Positions 27,742 to 37,946 are shown, numbered from the stretch's first letter. The stretch: 64,000 bases of DNA from Flavobacteriales bacterium UBA5040 (GCA_002415135.1 DIBY01000018.1:222154-286153), one strand, 5' to 3'. Numbers and translations are program-made. The notes: generated by a model not told the origin, from the sequence alone.

Positions 27742-29310
27742 ATGAAATACTCTTTTGCAAAAGCAGCTACTCTATTATTTTTAATTCTTTCGCTTTTCAT
27801 CACTTCTTGCGCCACTAAAAAACCGGTCGCTAAAAACACCAAAAAACCAGTTGTTACGACCAAACCTGCTCCACCGAAAACCATCGTTCAAAAACCAGAA
27901 GCAAAATTGAATTTGCCAGAAGTTGATCGTGAATTTCGGGCCGCCTGGATTGCAACGGTGGCAAATATCAACTGGCCAACAAAAAATAATTTGACAACTC
28001 AACAACAAAAGGACGAGGCTATTAAAATTTTAGATCTTTTGCAAGATGCCAATTTCAATGCGGTGATTTTTCAGGCGAGACCATCTGCAGATGCGATGTA
28101 TAAAAGTGATTTAGAACCCTGGTCTTATTTCCTGACTGGCGCGATAGGCAAAGCTCCTACCCCATTTTACGATCCGTTAGAATTCTGGATTACAGAAGCT
28201 CACGCACGGGGAATGGAATTGCATGTTTGGTTGAATCCATACCGTGCTCATCATACCACTGGCGGCCCAATTACGAGTGAATCTATAGTGAAGAAAATGC
28301 CAGAGCAAATCATAAAACTGCGCAACGGAATGTATTGGATGGATCCATCAGATGAGAAAACTCAGGATCACACCTCAGCAGTCATCAAGGATTTAGTGAA
28401 GCGTTACGATATCGATGCGATTCACATTGATGATTATTTTTATCCGTACCGGGAATACAATGGTGGCAAAGATTTCCCAGATAACAGAACGTGGAACGAT
28501 TATCAAAAACGTGGCGGCAACTTATCGCGCGCCGATTTTAGAAGAGCGAACGTCAACAAATTTATCAAAAGGATTCACGATGAAATTAAAGCCGAAAAAA
28601 GTTATGTGAAATTCGGAATCAGCCCTTTTGGAATTTGGAAACCTGGTTTTCCGGAAGGAATTAAAGGAACATCGCAATATGATGAATTATATGCCGATGC
28701 TAAATTATGGCTGAACCAAGGGTGGCTGGATTACTTTTCACCTCAGCTTTACTGGAAAAATGATGGACCTCAAAGTTTTACTTCTCTGCTAAAATGGTGG
28801 GAAAGCGAAAACTCAGAGAAACGCCATCTTTGGCCAGGACTTAATACAATCGGATTAAGAGATGTAGCTGACCGACCGACCGAAATTGTAAATCAAATTA
28901 ATTCTACACGTGCGATTCTGAAAAATGGTGCCGGAGAAATTCATTATAGCGTCGATGGTTTGTCGAAAAGTCCTGCCATGTTGAATGCAGTAAAGAATGC
29001 TTATAAAACAAAAGCCTTAATTCCAAAATCTCCCTGGATCAAAACGGTTGCCTTAGAAAAACCGATTCTTTTTGTTGAAACGCTCAATAATTCGGTTCAT
29101 GCAAAATGGAATACACTGGATAATCAAAATGTCTTTCAGTGGATCCGATATGTAAAATACGGAGAGAATTGGGAAAATGAAATTTTAGAAAAAGACATTA
29201 TTTCTGAGAATTTGCCGATGACAAAGAATGGTAAAAAACTCAATACCGTCGCTATAAAATCAGTAGATCGGTTGGGGAATGAAAGTGAATATGAGGCGAA
29301 GAAATTTTAG
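27742..29310 (+). CDS. Family 10-like glycosyl hydrolase lipoprotein (GHL10/DUF187 type)
   Basis: A 522-residue protein with a lipobox ending in LFITSC, then a low-complexity K/P/A linker (about 25-58), followed by the GHL10 catalytic region starting EFRAAWIATVANINWP, with DANFNAVIFQARPSADA and the IDAIHIDDYFYPY segment that holds catalytic acids. The C-terminal part is fibronectin-like. The family is thought to act on glycan, perhaps peptidoglycan, and sits on the periplasmic or outer face. A TATATTTG at 27634-27641 may be its promoter. Confidence 0.85.
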   Translation: MKYSFAKAATLLFLILSLFITSCATKKPVAKNTKKPVVTTKPAPPKTIVQKPEAKLNLPEVDREFRAAWIATVANINWPTKNNLTTQQQKDEAIKILDLLQDANFNAVIFQARPSADAMYKSDLEPWSYFLTGAIGKAPTPFYDPLEFWITEAHARGMELHVWLNPYRAHHTTGGPITSESIVKKMPEQIIKLRNGMYWMDPSDEKTQDHTSAVIKDLVKRYDIDAIHIDDYFYPYREYNGGKDFPDNRTWNDYQKRGGNLSRADFRRANVNKFIKRIHDEIKAEKSYVKFGISPFGIWKPGFPEGIKGTSQYDELYADAKLWLNQGWLDYFSPQLYWKNDGPQSFTSLLKWWESENSEKRHLWPGLNTIGLRDVADRPTEIVNQINSTRAILKNGAGEIHYSVDGLSKSPAMLNAVKNAYKTKALIPKSPWIKTVALEKPILFVETLNNSVHAKWNTLDNQNVFQWIRYVKYGENWENEILEKDIISENLPMTKNGKKLNTVAIKSVDRLGNESEYEAKKF

Positions 29311-29716
29311 ATTTTTCATAAAAACTGCCGTATTAGGAGATTCAGTTTTAAATAATTAAATGCCTAAAAAGTATTTAGATTCGTTCAAAATGGCGGCTTC
29401 AAAAAAGACGATCCTCTGCTGTTTTTTTCCAACATAATCTAGAAACTAATTCGAAAAAAATTAGCGAACTTATTATTTATCATTAAATTTTACTTGTTAA
29501 TTATACCTTTGCTTAAAAGTAATTACGTCGATTAATTTTTAAATTATGTACCGAAAAAAATGGGATCACTTATTTATATCTTTTGAGTAAACTAAACGAA
29601 TATAAACCCTCACTTCCGATAAATCTGGTGATGTCACCAATAGTGTATTAACATGGGAAAACGGCTATGGATAATCCTGCCTTAGTGTCAAACAACTATA
29701 GCATAAGCCCTTACAA
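29311..29716. other. Gene-free stretch
   Basis: About 400 bases without an intact gene. A TACCTTTG at 29504-29511 fits the -7 consensus and may be the old promoter of the decayed regulator that follows. Nothing else stands out. Confidence 0.5.
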
Positions 29717-29948
29717 CGAATCGGCTTCCCACCAAAATACTTTGGCCGGACTGTTCGTTTTTCGATAGCCTATAAATTTAAGGAAAGTAATCCGAAAGCC
29801 TCACGGACTTAGATTGCGCACCAGTTCGGTTATGAAGATATCTGCAACTTATACAGGATTTCCATCATTTCACGGGTGTCACTCCAAGCGAAAAACGCTC
29901 GAAAATTCGGTGCGATTCAATTCTAAAGTTCCATAAATTTTATTTTTA
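29717..29948 (+). pseudogene. Relic of an AraC-family regulator (C-terminal HTH)
   Basis: Translating this stretch gives the signature of the AraC double HTH in pieces. Frame one reads IGFPPKYFGRTVRF, a stop, then IAHQFGYEDICNLYR. One base shift near 29857 gives DFHHFTGVTPSEKR. These match the usual SPKYFSR, IAYEFGY.DQSHL and DFHHFTGVTPSE motifs of flavobacterial AraC regulators. At least one in-frame stop and one frameshift are present, and no N-terminal half is found, so it is a dead remnant. Confidence 0.75.
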
Positions 29949-30206
29949 AATAGTATCAGGAAACTAAAAAATCTTGTACTTGATTCTTCATCAGGTTACT
30001 TCTCCTTTTACAATTCCAATTTTTATTAAATGATGTCGCATTTGTACTATGTTACAATAGTAATATGAAACGATATTTGGATAAATAATTTTTGAAGTTC
30101 AATCCTGCGCTTTTTCGTTTTCAACTTATTCCCACTAAAATTCCGCACTTAAAACTACCTTTTCTAATCTTCTTAAAATAAATTTAAACCCATAAAAAAT
30201 GTTAAT
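29949..30206. other. AT-rich intergenic stretch
   Basis: No gene, hairpin or repeat that I can support between the AraC relic and the next gene. Confidence 0.5.
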
Positions 30207-30704
30207 ATGGAAACACAAAATCACAGAGCAGAAAAGACAATAAGTATCCCTCGCGAAAAATTCTTGTCAATGATCGGTCAGCTCCAGAGTAACTTTTTGA
30301 GTATGGTAGCACTGAACCCTCAACCGATTCCACCAGAATCAGTTTTCATTTCCAGGTTGGCTTTCCAGGCAATGGAGAGATTATTGACAATGCAGGAAAC
30401 GGCTGATTTAATGAATAAAAGCAATGGAAATAAAGGTCAAATAATCATAGGAGACCACATGGCAGAATTGATAGATGATCTGTGTGGGAATGAGCCACGG
30501 CATATTTTTATAAAAAAGCGGAGAAATCCTTATGGCGATCCAGTCCCTCATCCAGATTGGAATGACAAATTCTCAGGTTTAGAATTGGTAACCATTGGAG
30601 TAATGTTTGAAAAAATGGCTGGAAATTTAAAAGGTACAGAATTACAGCAGCAGGTGATAAATGCAGGGGCAAAAGTAATCGAAACTGGAATTTCCAGATT
30701 GTAA
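30207..30704 (+). CDS. Hypothetical protein
   Basis: A 165-residue soluble protein, mostly helical, with the motif ALNPQPIPPES near residues 35-45, which recurs in otherwise unrelated bacterial hypothetical proteins. No signal peptide or catalytic motif is visible. Flanked by a decayed AraC gene on the left and a hairpin terminator on the right, it is monocistronic. I do not recognise a family. Confidence 0.7.
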   Translation: METQNHRAEKTISIPREKFLSMIGQLQSNFLSMVALNPQPIPPESVFISRLAFQAMERLLTMQETADLMNKSNGNKGQIIIGDHMAELIDDLCGNEPRHIFIKKRRNPYGDPVPHPDWNDKFSGLELVTIGVMFEKMAGNLKGTELQQQVINAGAKVIETGISRL

Positions 30705-30814
30705 GATTAGCCATTTTCAACATAGAACTTTAAATAGGTAAATCGTTTTAAACATTTATGAACGCTGAATATTCTTCTCCGATATTCATACAAATTATTC
30801 AGACTTTAAGATTT

Positions 30815-30845
30815 AAAGGAATTTCGATTGGAATTCCTTTTTTTA
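30815..30845 (+). terminator. Rho-independent terminator after the 165-residue hypothetical gene
   Basis: A 9-bp perfect stem AAAGGAATT / AATTCCTTT, 8-nt loop, then T residues. It ends immediately before the ATG at 30847, which makes that ATG doubtful as the glucokinase start. Confidence 0.8.
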
Positions 30846-30846
30846 T

Positions 30847-31956
30847 ATGAATGGAGGATGCGATTTATTTATCCATCTCTATTTAAAAAAAAAAAATTTA
30901 TACGAAATAGTTAAAAAGCGTAACTTTAAGTTCCGTAAAGATCCTTCGCGTAAAAACAATTTACCAACCTCAGGAATTGTTCTAGCGGGAGATTTAGGAG
31001 GAACCAAAACCGAACTCGCTCTTTTCGAAATTAAAAACGGAAAGCTCGTTTCGATTAAACATCAACGGTTCGCGACGGGCGATCACGATACTTTTGTTAA
31101 AGCAATTCGTGAGTTTCACGGTGATGAAATATCGAAGATTGATGCTGCTTGTTTGGGCGTAGCTGGTGTGGTCGCTGGTGACAAAGTTCGCGGTGTCAAC
31201 TTTGCCTGGGAAATCGATGCTAAGAAATTAGAATCAGATTTAAATATCAAGCGCGTATTGCTGATTAATGATCTTCAAGCCAATGCGTACGGATTGTCTG
31301 CACTAAAATATTCAGATTTTAAAACTTTAACTAAAGGCGAGAATGTCACAGGAAATGCTGCAATCATTTCACCAGGAACAGGTCTTGGCGAAGCCGGTAT
31401 ATATTGGGACGGATCGCACTATCATCCATTTGCGACAGAAGGTGGACATTGTAGTTTTAGTCCAAGCGATGAACTGGATATGGAACTGTGGAACTATTTA
31501 AATAAAGAATTCGGACATGTGAGTTGGGAAAGAGTTGTTTCGGGACAGGGAATTTATAATATTTACCAGTTTTTGAGAACATATCGAAAAGCAAAAGAAC
31601 CCAAGTGGCTCACCGGCCAATTTCAAACTGAAGATCCAGCCATCGCAATTTCAACCGCAGCTTTGCAAAATAAAGATGCGGTATGCGTTGAGACTTTACA
31701 ACTATTTGTGAAATATCTGGCCGTAGAATCAGCGCAACTTGCTTTAAAAACAATAGCATCTGGTGGGGTTTTTATCGGTGGCGGGATTGCTCCAAAAATT
31801 ATTGACTTTATTGATAAAAAAGAATTCTATAAAAACTTCATCAATGTTGGCCGCCTAGAGCATTTGCTGAAAACAATTCCAGTAAGAATCGTTCTGAATG
31901 ATAAAACAGCATTAATGGGTGCGGCGTATTATGCAGCGATGGGAATCATGAAATAG
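30847..31956 (+). CDS. glk: Glucokinase
   Basis: A 369-residue frame. The phosphate-binding motif LAGDLGGTKTEL lies near residue 47, a DLQANAYGL catalytic segment follows, and the glycine-rich SPGTGLGEAGIYWD and TEGGHCSFSP motifs mark the bacterial Glk family. It phosphorylates glucose to glucose-6-phosphate, the input of the pentose phosphate genes that face it. The N-terminal 43 residues before the kinase fold are unusual, and the ATG lies right behind a terminator, so translation may start further in; no other ATG is available there. Convergent with pgl. Confidence 0.88.
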   Translation: MNGGCDLFIHLYLKKKNLYEIVKKRNFKFRKDPSRKNNLPTSGIVLAGDLGGTKTELALFEIKNGKLVSIKHQRFATGDHDTFVKAIREFHGDEISKIDAACLGVAGVVAGDKVRGVNFAWEIDAKKLESDLNIKRVLLINDLQANAYGLSALKYSDFKTLTKGENVTGNAAIISPGTGLGEAGIYWDGSHYHPFATEGGHCSFSPSDELDMELWNYLNKEFGHVSWERVVSGQGIYNIYQFLRTYRKAKEPKWLTGQFQTEDPAIAISTAALQNKDAVCVETLQLFVKYLAVESAQLALKTIASGGVFIGGGIAPKIIDFIDKKEFYKNFINVGRLEHLLKTIPVRIVLNDKTALMGAAYYAAMGIMK

Positions 31957-31982
31957 GTTGATTAGATTTAAATAAATAACTC

Positions 31983-32705
31983 CTATATACGAGCCGCAGC
32001 AGCGCGATCTAAAAACCACTGAACTTTCTTTTCATCCTTCGAAATCAAACGGGCAGGATATTTCTTTGCTGTCCCAACCTGATCCCGCAAAACGTGAAAT
32101 ACAGCTTCTGCCTTCCCTTCTCCAAAAACTAAAAATGCAATATATCTTGATTGATTAATCAATGATGCCGTCATTGTAATTCTATACATATCTACTTCTT
32201 TCACAAAAACAGATTTAACGGTTGGCTCGGTTTCATCTAAAACTGAAGTATTAGGAAAAAGAGAAGCTGTATGTGAATTGTCGCCAAGCCCTAAAAGATT
32301 AAAATCGAATTCAATAGGTTGATGCTGAAAATGAGATTCTATAGAATGTTGGTATTTTTCGGCAGCCTCTTCTGGAGTTCCTGTAGTATCAACATTAAAA
32401 ATGTGCGATTTTGTAATCTTTAGCGGATCAAATAAAACCTCTTTTACCATTAATGAATTTCTTTGTGAATCATATTCAGGAACGAACCGTTCATCACCAA
32501 AGAAGAAGTAGGTTTTATTCCAGGCAATTTTATTGTGGTATTCCTTTGAAGCCAGGAGTTCATATAATTTACGCGGAGAACCTCCACCCGAAAGCACCAA
32601 ATTAAACTGCCCGCGTTTTTTAATCGCCAGTTCTGAAGCATGACAAATGGCTTGTGCCAATGCATTGATCACTTCATCTACAGTATTATAAATATTTAAT
32701 TCCAT
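31983..32705 (-). CDS. pgl: 6-phosphogluconolactonase
   Basis: A 240-residue protein of the SOL/DevB/NagB fold with LVLSGGGSPRKLYELL and FFFGDERFVP, the substrate loops of the family, and GLGDNSHTASLFP. It hydrolyses 6-phosphogluconolactone, the second step of the oxidative pentose phosphate path. Last gene of the minus-strand cluster, 8 nt after zwf. Confidence 0.93.
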   Translation of the reverse strand: MELNIYNTVDEVINALAQAICHASELAIKKRGQFNLVLSGGGSPRKLYELLASKEYHNKIAWNKTYFFFGDERFVPEYDSQRNSLMVKEVLFDPLKITKSHIFNVDTTGTPEEAAEKYQHSIESHFQHQPIEFDFNLLGLGDNSHTASLFPNTSVLDETEPTVKSVFVKEVDMYRITMTASLINQSRYIAFLVFGEGKAEAVFHVLRDQVGTAKKYPARLISKDEKKVQWFLDRAAAARI

Positions 32706-32713
32706 TATTTTTG

Positions 32714-34228
32714 TTATTTATTATCGGGCAAATTAAACCAGTGATAACCATCTTTTGCTATGAGCGCTTCGGCATTTTCAGGACCCCACGAATCAGCTGA
32801 ATAATTCGGGAAATTCTGTTCTTTGTTCTTTTCCCAATAATTTAGAATCGGCATGATCAATTCCCAGGCGGTTTCTACCTGATCGGCACGCATAAACAAA
32901 GTTTGATCGCCGGTGATCGCATCTAATAAAAGCGTTTCATAAGCTTCGGGCGAATCGGTCTTTTTATTTCCAGCATAATCAAACACAACATCTACGGTAT
33001 TTAGATTCATTTCTAATCCCGGAACTTTACTTTGCAATTGAAAACGGATCGCCATATCAGGCTGAATACTGATGACCAATCGGTTTTGCTTCGGCGGGGC
33101 GGCATCTTCAGAGACGAATATATTGTGCGGAATTTCTTTAAACTGAATTGTTATGATCGAAGCTGATTTAAACAATCGCTTGCCAGTTCTTAAATAAAAT
33201 GGTACTCCTTGCCAGCGCCAGTTATCAATGTGGAGTTTCATCGCAGCATACGTTTCTGTATTCGAATTATCTTTTACATTTTCTTCCTCCCGATAACCTA
33301 AAACTTCTTTGCCTTCAATCCACCCTGAACTGTACTGACCCCGTGCGGACATACTTTCAACTTTTCCAGTTTCGATTTTTCGCATGGCTTTTAGGACATC
33401 TACTTTTCTATCTCTAACTTCATCAGCATTAAAGTTGGTTGGCGGTTCCATCGCAATGATGCAAAGCAACTGTAACAAATGGTTTTGAATCATATCGCGC
33501 AAAATTCCAGCATTATCAAAATAATTTCCACGACTTCCAATTCCGATTTGTTCTGTCACCGAAATCTGGACATTCTCTACATGATTCCGATTCCAAAGAG
33601 GTTCCATAATCGAATTCGCAAATCGGAACGCCATAATATTCTGAACGACTTCTTTTCCTAAATAATGATCAATGCGATAAATTTGTTTTTCATCAAAAAT
33701 ACCGAGCAATCTTTTATTCAGAGCTTTCGCCGAATCGAGATCTGTACCGAAAGGTTTTTCAATAATAATTCGCGTAGTTGCCGGATCATTCTCAATTTTT
33801 GATTTCGATATATTTTCGGCAATGGTGCAGAAAAAACGCGGTGCCACGGCACAATAATAAATAATCGATGGTGTTTTTTGCCATTGTTTTTTATATTTTT
33901 CAATCAACTTTCCAAATGGTTTAAAGGTGGCAGCCTGCGTAAGATCGGCATCCTGAAAAGTGATGTGTGACGCAAATTTCTCCCACTCTTCTTTTTTGGC
34001 CTTACCATTTCTTGAAAACTGGTTGATGGCGTCGAGTAAATCACTGATGTATTTTTCATCACTCGTTTTGGTCGATGAGGTTCCGATTATTGCAAATTCA
34101 GTAGGCAACCAATTGGCCAGAAAAAGATTGTAAAGAGCAGGCATGATTTTCCGTCTGGTGAGATCGCCTGTTCCACCGAAAATTATGAAAATGGTAGGTT
34201 CTGATTTTTTATTTGATGTTTTGATCAT
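32714..34228 (-). CDS. zwf: Glucose-6-phosphate 1-dehydrogenase
   Basis: A 504-residue protein with the NADP-binding GGTGDLTRRK (18-27) and the active-site motif RIDHYLGKE (D187, H188), plus EKPFGTD. Full family length. It oxidises glucose-6-phosphate to the lactone, first step of the oxidative branch. Lies between gnd and pgl. Confidence 0.95.
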   Translation of the reverse strand: MIKTSNKKSEPTIFIIFGGTGDLTRRKIMPALYNLFLANWLPTEFAIIGTSSTKTSDEKYISDLLDAINQFSRNGKAKKEEWEKFASHITFQDADLTQAATFKPFGKLIEKYKKQWQKTPSIIYYCAVAPRFFCTIAENISKSKIENDPATTRIIIEKPFGTDLDSAKALNKRLLGIFDEKQIYRIDHYLGKEVVQNIMAFRFANSIMEPLWNRNHVENVQISVTEQIGIGSRGNYFDNAGILRDMIQNHLLQLLCIIAMEPPTNFNADEVRDRKVDVLKAMRKIETGKVESMSARGQYSSGWIEGKEVLGYREEENVKDNSNTETYAAMKLHIDNWRWQGVPFYLRTGKRLFKSASIITIQFKEIPHNIFVSEDAAPPKQNRLVISIQPDMAIRFQLQSKVPGLEMNLNTVDVVFDYAGNKKTDSPEAYETLLLDAITGDQTLFMRADQVETAWELIMPILNYWEKNKEQNFPNYSADSWGPENAEALIAKDGYHWFNLPDNK

Positions 34229-34273
34229 GTTTATAAATTTTGAGAAGCTTAGAGTTGATGAATTAAACGATTC

Positions 34274-35701
34274 TTAAACAATGGGCTCTTCCCACTCTGT
34301 ATGGAATACGCCTTCTTTGCCTTTAAGTTCGTAGGTATGGGAACCGAAAAAGTCACGTTGTGCCTGAATCAAATTTGCCGGCATTTCTTCATTTCGAACA
34401 TTATCAAAATAACTTAAAGCTACCGCGTAAGTCGGAACTGAAATTCCTTGCAACGCAGCATCTGAAACAACAGTTCGAATTCCAGCAAGACTTTCTTTGA
34501 GACTTTCTTTAATGGAACTATCCAGAAATAAATGTTTCAAATCTGAATTTTTTTGATAAGCTGCATAAATATCTTCCAAAAATGCTGAACGGATAATACA
34601 ACCACCTCGCCAGATTTTTGCAATGGTAGCAAGATTCAGATCATATTTAAATTCTTGATTCGCCTGATTCAATAAATGCATTCCCTGCGAATAAGCTGAA
34701 ATCATTGAAAAGTAAAAAGCCTGTTCTAATTTTACGATATATTCCATTTTATCTTTCGAATCGTATTTCTTAGAATCATGATATAATTTTGAAGCTTCTG
34801 TACGGAGTTCTTTAAACTTAGAAAGATCTCGCATAGAAACGGCAATATCGATCATCGGTACGGGAACAGTCAAATCCATAGCTGCTTGAGAGGTCCATTT
34901 TCCGGTTCCTTTTGCTTTTGCTTCATCTTTAATATCATTCAACAAAAGATGGTCTGTGCCCTTATTTTTATAGGCAAAAATATCACGAGTAATTTCGATG
35001 AGATAGGATTGTAATCTTCCTTCATTCCAATTTTTAAAGACGTCATGAATTTCGTTATCCTCCATTTGAAGTCCTTTTTTCATGACTTCATAGGTTTCAG
35101 AAATCAGTTGCATTAAAGCATACTCGATACCGTTGTGAACCATTTTTACAAAATGGCCGGCAGAGCGTTCTCCCATATAAGCAACAGTTGGCTCGCCATT
35201 TACGTGTGCCGCAATTTTTACTAAAATTGGCTTTATGGCTTCATAAGCTTCTTTGTCTCCACCCGGCATCATACTCGGTCCTTTTCGTGCGCCTTCTTCG
35301 CCACCAGAAACGCCCATTCCAACAAAATGATATCCTTTTTGCTCCAGATCAACAAAGCGTCTTTCCGTATCTGTAAAATGTGAATTTCCACCGTCGATAA
35401 TAATATCTCCTTGCTCCAAAACTTCCAGTAATTCTTCAATGACGGAATCAACAATTTTACCAGCCGGAACCAACATCATCACTGTTTTGGGACTTTTTAA
35501 ATTATTGACGAATTCCTTTAAATTTGAATAGGCATGAATATTTTCATTGGATAAATTATTGACAGTATCTACTTTTTTAGAATCAATATCGTAGCCAGAG
35601 CATTGGTATCCGTGATCGGCAATATTTTGTAAAAGGTTAGAACCCATTGTTCCGAGTCCAATCATCCCAAAGGAGCTTTGATTTGTATTTTCTTTGTTCA
35701 T
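34274..35701 (-). CDS. gnd: 6-phosphogluconate dehydrogenase, decarboxylating
   Basis: 475 residues from the ATG at 35701. The Rossmann motif is GLGTMGSNL, the catalytic lysine region HFVKMVHNGIEY, and GGNSHF and SGGEEGARKGPSMMPGG are typical. It yields ribulose-5-phosphate and NADPH. The frame runs 16 codons further to an ATG inside the upstream HAD gene, but family alignment and gene packing favour the start at MNKENTN. Confidence 0.95.
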   Translation of the reverse strand: MNKENTNQSSFGMIGLGTMGSNLLQNIADHGYQCSGYDIDSKKVDTVNNLSNENIHAYSNLKEFVNNLKSPKTVMMLVPAGKIVDSVIEELLEVLEQGDIIIDGGNSHFTDTERRFVDLEQKGYHFVGMGVSGGEEGARKGPSMMPGGDKEAYEAIKPILVKIAAHVNGEPTVAYMGERSAGHFVKMVHNGIEYALMQLISETYEVMKKGLQMEDNEIHDVFKNWNEGRLQSYLIEITRDIFAYKNKGTDHLLLNDIKDEAKAKGTGKWTSQAAMDLTVPVPMIDIAVSMRDLSKFKELRTEASKLYHDSKKYDSKDKMEYIVKLEQAFYFSMISAYSQGMHLLNQANQEFKYDLNLATIAKIWRGGCIIRSAFLEDIYAAYQKNSDLKHLFLDSSIKESLKESLAGIRTVVSDAALQGISVPTYAVALSYFDNVRNEEMPANLIQAQRDFFGSHTYELKGKEGVFHTEWEEPIV

Positions 35702-35705
35702 AGTA

Positions 35706-36329
35706 TTATTTTCGTATAAAATGTTCGAGAATATTTTTAGTGGTTTCAAAATTTTGATGCAGCATACTGTTCATTCCGAGTTTCTTTGCGGCGTTAACCA
35801 GCATCGGTCGATCGTCAAAATAAATGCATTCATCAGGTTTTACCTGCGTAATTTCTAAAGCGGTCTTAAAAATTCTTGGATCGGGTTTACGATATCCAAC
35901 ATAACAGGAAGAGAAAAATCCATCAAATAATTCATGTAAATTAAAAGTCTGGATTCGATAATTATTAAGCTCTTCATTTTCATTGCTAATGGCAAATACC
36001 GGTAAATCTATTTTTCTTTTCCAACTTTTAAGCCAAGATAACATGTGCGGTAACTCTAACGATTGAGAATACATAAAATCTTTGAACTGATATTTTGTAA
36101 AATCCCGTGGTTTGTCAAAGACAACGGTATCCAAATATTCATCCAGAGAAATACTGCCAATCTCAAAAACATTGTAGATGAAATTGTGCAGAATATTCAT
36201 TTCCGTATAATCAAAACCAAAAACTTCAGCAGCCTTTTCACGGGAATCGTGATCCCAACCATTTGTCAGCATTACGCCACCAATATCCATGAAAACCACT
36301 TTAATTTTAGATATCTCAAAATCAATCAT
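35706..36329 (-). CDS. HAD-superfamily phosphatase (YihX-like)
   Basis: A 207-residue HAD-IA protein with motif I VFMDIGGVM (D15), motif II AISNENEE, a lysine in the YRKPDP segment and motif IV FDDRPMLVNAAK. The glycine in place of the second aspartate of motif I is common in the YihX/epoxide-hydrolase-N branch. E. coli YihX removes phosphate from glucose-1-phosphate. Its place between tal and gnd suggests a sugar-phosphate substrate, but that is inference. It is 4 nt from both neighbours. Confidence 0.82.
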   Translation of the reverse strand: MIDFEISKIKVVFMDIGGVMLTNGWDHDSREKAAEVFGFDYTEMNILHNFIYNVFEIGSISLDEYLDTVVFDKPRDFTKYQFKDFMYSQSLELPHMLSWLKSWKRKIDLPVFAISNENEELNNYRIQTFNLHELFDGFFSSCYVGYRKPDPRIFKTALEITQVKPDECIYFDDRPMLVNAAKKLGMNSMLHQNFETTKNILEHFIRK

Positions 36330-36333
36330 TTAA

Positions 36334-37422
36334 TCAAAATTTACGTTTTTGGTCATCAATACTTTTGAGCAGTTTCTCGTAAGCAACGTTGAATTTCTCT
36401 ATTCCTTCGTCTTCAAGTTTTTGGGTGATCTTATCAATATCAATCCCGATTTTTTCCAGCTCAGACATTGCTTTATTGGTGTCAGGTATATCTTGAGTCA
36501 ACGTTTCTGCGACTTTTCCATGATCCCGAAATGCATCGATTGTTTCCATGGGCAGAGTATTGATGGTATCTTTTCCGATCAACGTTTCTACATACAGAAC
36601 ATCGCTAAAGGAAGGATCTTTGGTTCCCGTACTTGCCCAAAGAACACGTTGTCGCTGTGCTCCATTCTCTTCCAGCTTTTTAAAACGGTCACTTGAGATC
36701 ATTTCAAGATAAATTTGATATGCTTTTTTCGCAGAAGCAATCGCTATTTTTCCAACCAGTTGATCCGCGCCTTTTTCCTTCAACATTGGATCGATCATGA
36801 CATCAATTCTACTTAAAAAGAAACTCGCCACCGATGAAACTTCTTTAATCGAATGACCTTCTGCAAGGCGATCTTCCAGTCCACCCATGAAAGCTTCCGT
36901 AATTTCCCGATAGCGTGGAAGCCCGAACAACAGCGTCACATTAATATTAATTCCTTCCCGCAAACATTCACGAATGGCGACTAAACCTTCTTTGGTTCCG
37001 GGAATTTTTATCATTAAGTTTTTCCGGTCTACTCTTTTCCAAAGTTCACGCGCCTGCTCGATGGTTGCGTCGGTATCGCGCGCCAAATAAGGTGAGACTT
37101 CTAAACTCACAAAACCATCGGTGCCATTGGTTTGATCGTGAACAGGTTTGAATAAATCAGCAGCGCGTTGAATATCAGCAATGGCTAAATCAAAAAATAT
37201 GGCGGGATTATTATCTTCTTTTTGAGAGAGTTTTACAATACCCTGATCGTAGTCAGAACTGCCACTGATGGCTTTTTCAAAAATGGAAGGATTGGAAGTA
37301 AGGCCACGCAAATCATCATGGTCAATAAGGTCCTGTAGCTTGCCAGAGTTCATAATTTCGCGATCGAGTAAATCGAGCCATATACTCTGATCCATTTTTC
37401 GTATTTGATTTAAAGGATTCAT
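36334..37422 (-). CDS. tal: Transaldolase
   Basis: A 362-residue protein of the transaldolase type with the catalytic lysine K139 in LMIKIPGTKEG, the TSNPSIFEKAI motif near 42-52 and NVTLLFG. It is longer than TalB and resembles the group also found fused to phosphoglucose isomerase. It transfers a dihydroxyacetone unit in the non-oxidative pentose phosphate path. A start at M10 (MDQSIW) is also possible. Confidence 0.92.
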   Translation of the reverse strand: MNPLNQIRKMDQSIWLDLLDREIMNSGKLQDLIDHDDLRGLTSNPSIFEKAISGSSDYDQGIVKLSQKEDNNPAIFFDLAIADIQRAADLFKPVHDQTNGTDGFVSLEVSPYLARDTDATIEQARELWKRVDRKNLMIKIPGTKEGLVAIRECLREGININVTLLFGLPRYREITEAFMGGLEDRLAEGHSIKEVSSVASFFLSRIDVMIDPMLKEKGADQLVGKIAIASAKKAYQIYLEMISSDRFKKLEENGAQRQRVLWASTGTKDPSFSDVLYVETLIGKDTINTLPMETIDAFRDHGKVAETLTQDIPDTNKAMSELEKIGIDIDKITQKLEDEGIEKFNVAYEKLLKSIDDQKRKF

Positions 37423-37481
37423 TTTATTTATTTTAAAAGTTAATTCCTAGAAAAGCATCTCAAAAAGTGAAAAACTTTTCC

Positions 37482-37946
37482 TTACTCATTTTCTAAGTCT
37501 TGAATTTTTTTGAGTCGCCGCAGATGTCTTTCAGCTCCAATAAACTTCGCATTTAAAAAAGCCGAAACCAATTCTTCTGCACTGGCATATCCAGTAACCC
37601 GACCTCCGAGACAGATCAAATTCATGTCATCATCTTCAACACCTTGATGCGCGGAAAAATAATCGACAATCAAAGCTGCCCTCACTCCGGAAACTTTATT
37701 AGCAGCAATACACGCTCCAACTCCACTTCCGCAGATCGCAATGCCGCGGAAAACGTCTCCAGCAGATACCGATTCGGCTAAAGGAATCACATAGTCTGGA
37801 AAATCATCAGCGTTATTTAATTCCATTGCTCCAAAATCTATAGGTTGAAATTTGTTTTCAATTAGAAAAGGAATTATTCTTTCTTTGAGTTCAAATCCGC
37901 CATGGTCTGCGCAAATTCCTATTTTTATTAATGGTTCTTTAGACAT
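37482..37946 (-). CDS. rpiB: Ribose-5-phosphate isomerase B
   Basis: A 154-residue protein of the RpiB/LacAB family, with GICADHGGFELK (H15) and AICGSGVGACIAANK (catalytic C72). It interconverts ribose-5-phosphate and ribulose-5-phosphate. Placed between tkt and tal in the same operon. Confidence 0.93.
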   Translation of the reverse strand: MSKEPLIKIGICADHGGFELKERIIPFLIENKFQPIDFGAMELNNADDFPDYVIPLAESVSAGDVFRGIAICGSGVGACIAANKVSGVRAALIVDYFSAHQGVEDDDMNLICLGGRVTGYASAEELVSAFLNAKFIGAERHLRRLKKIQDLENE

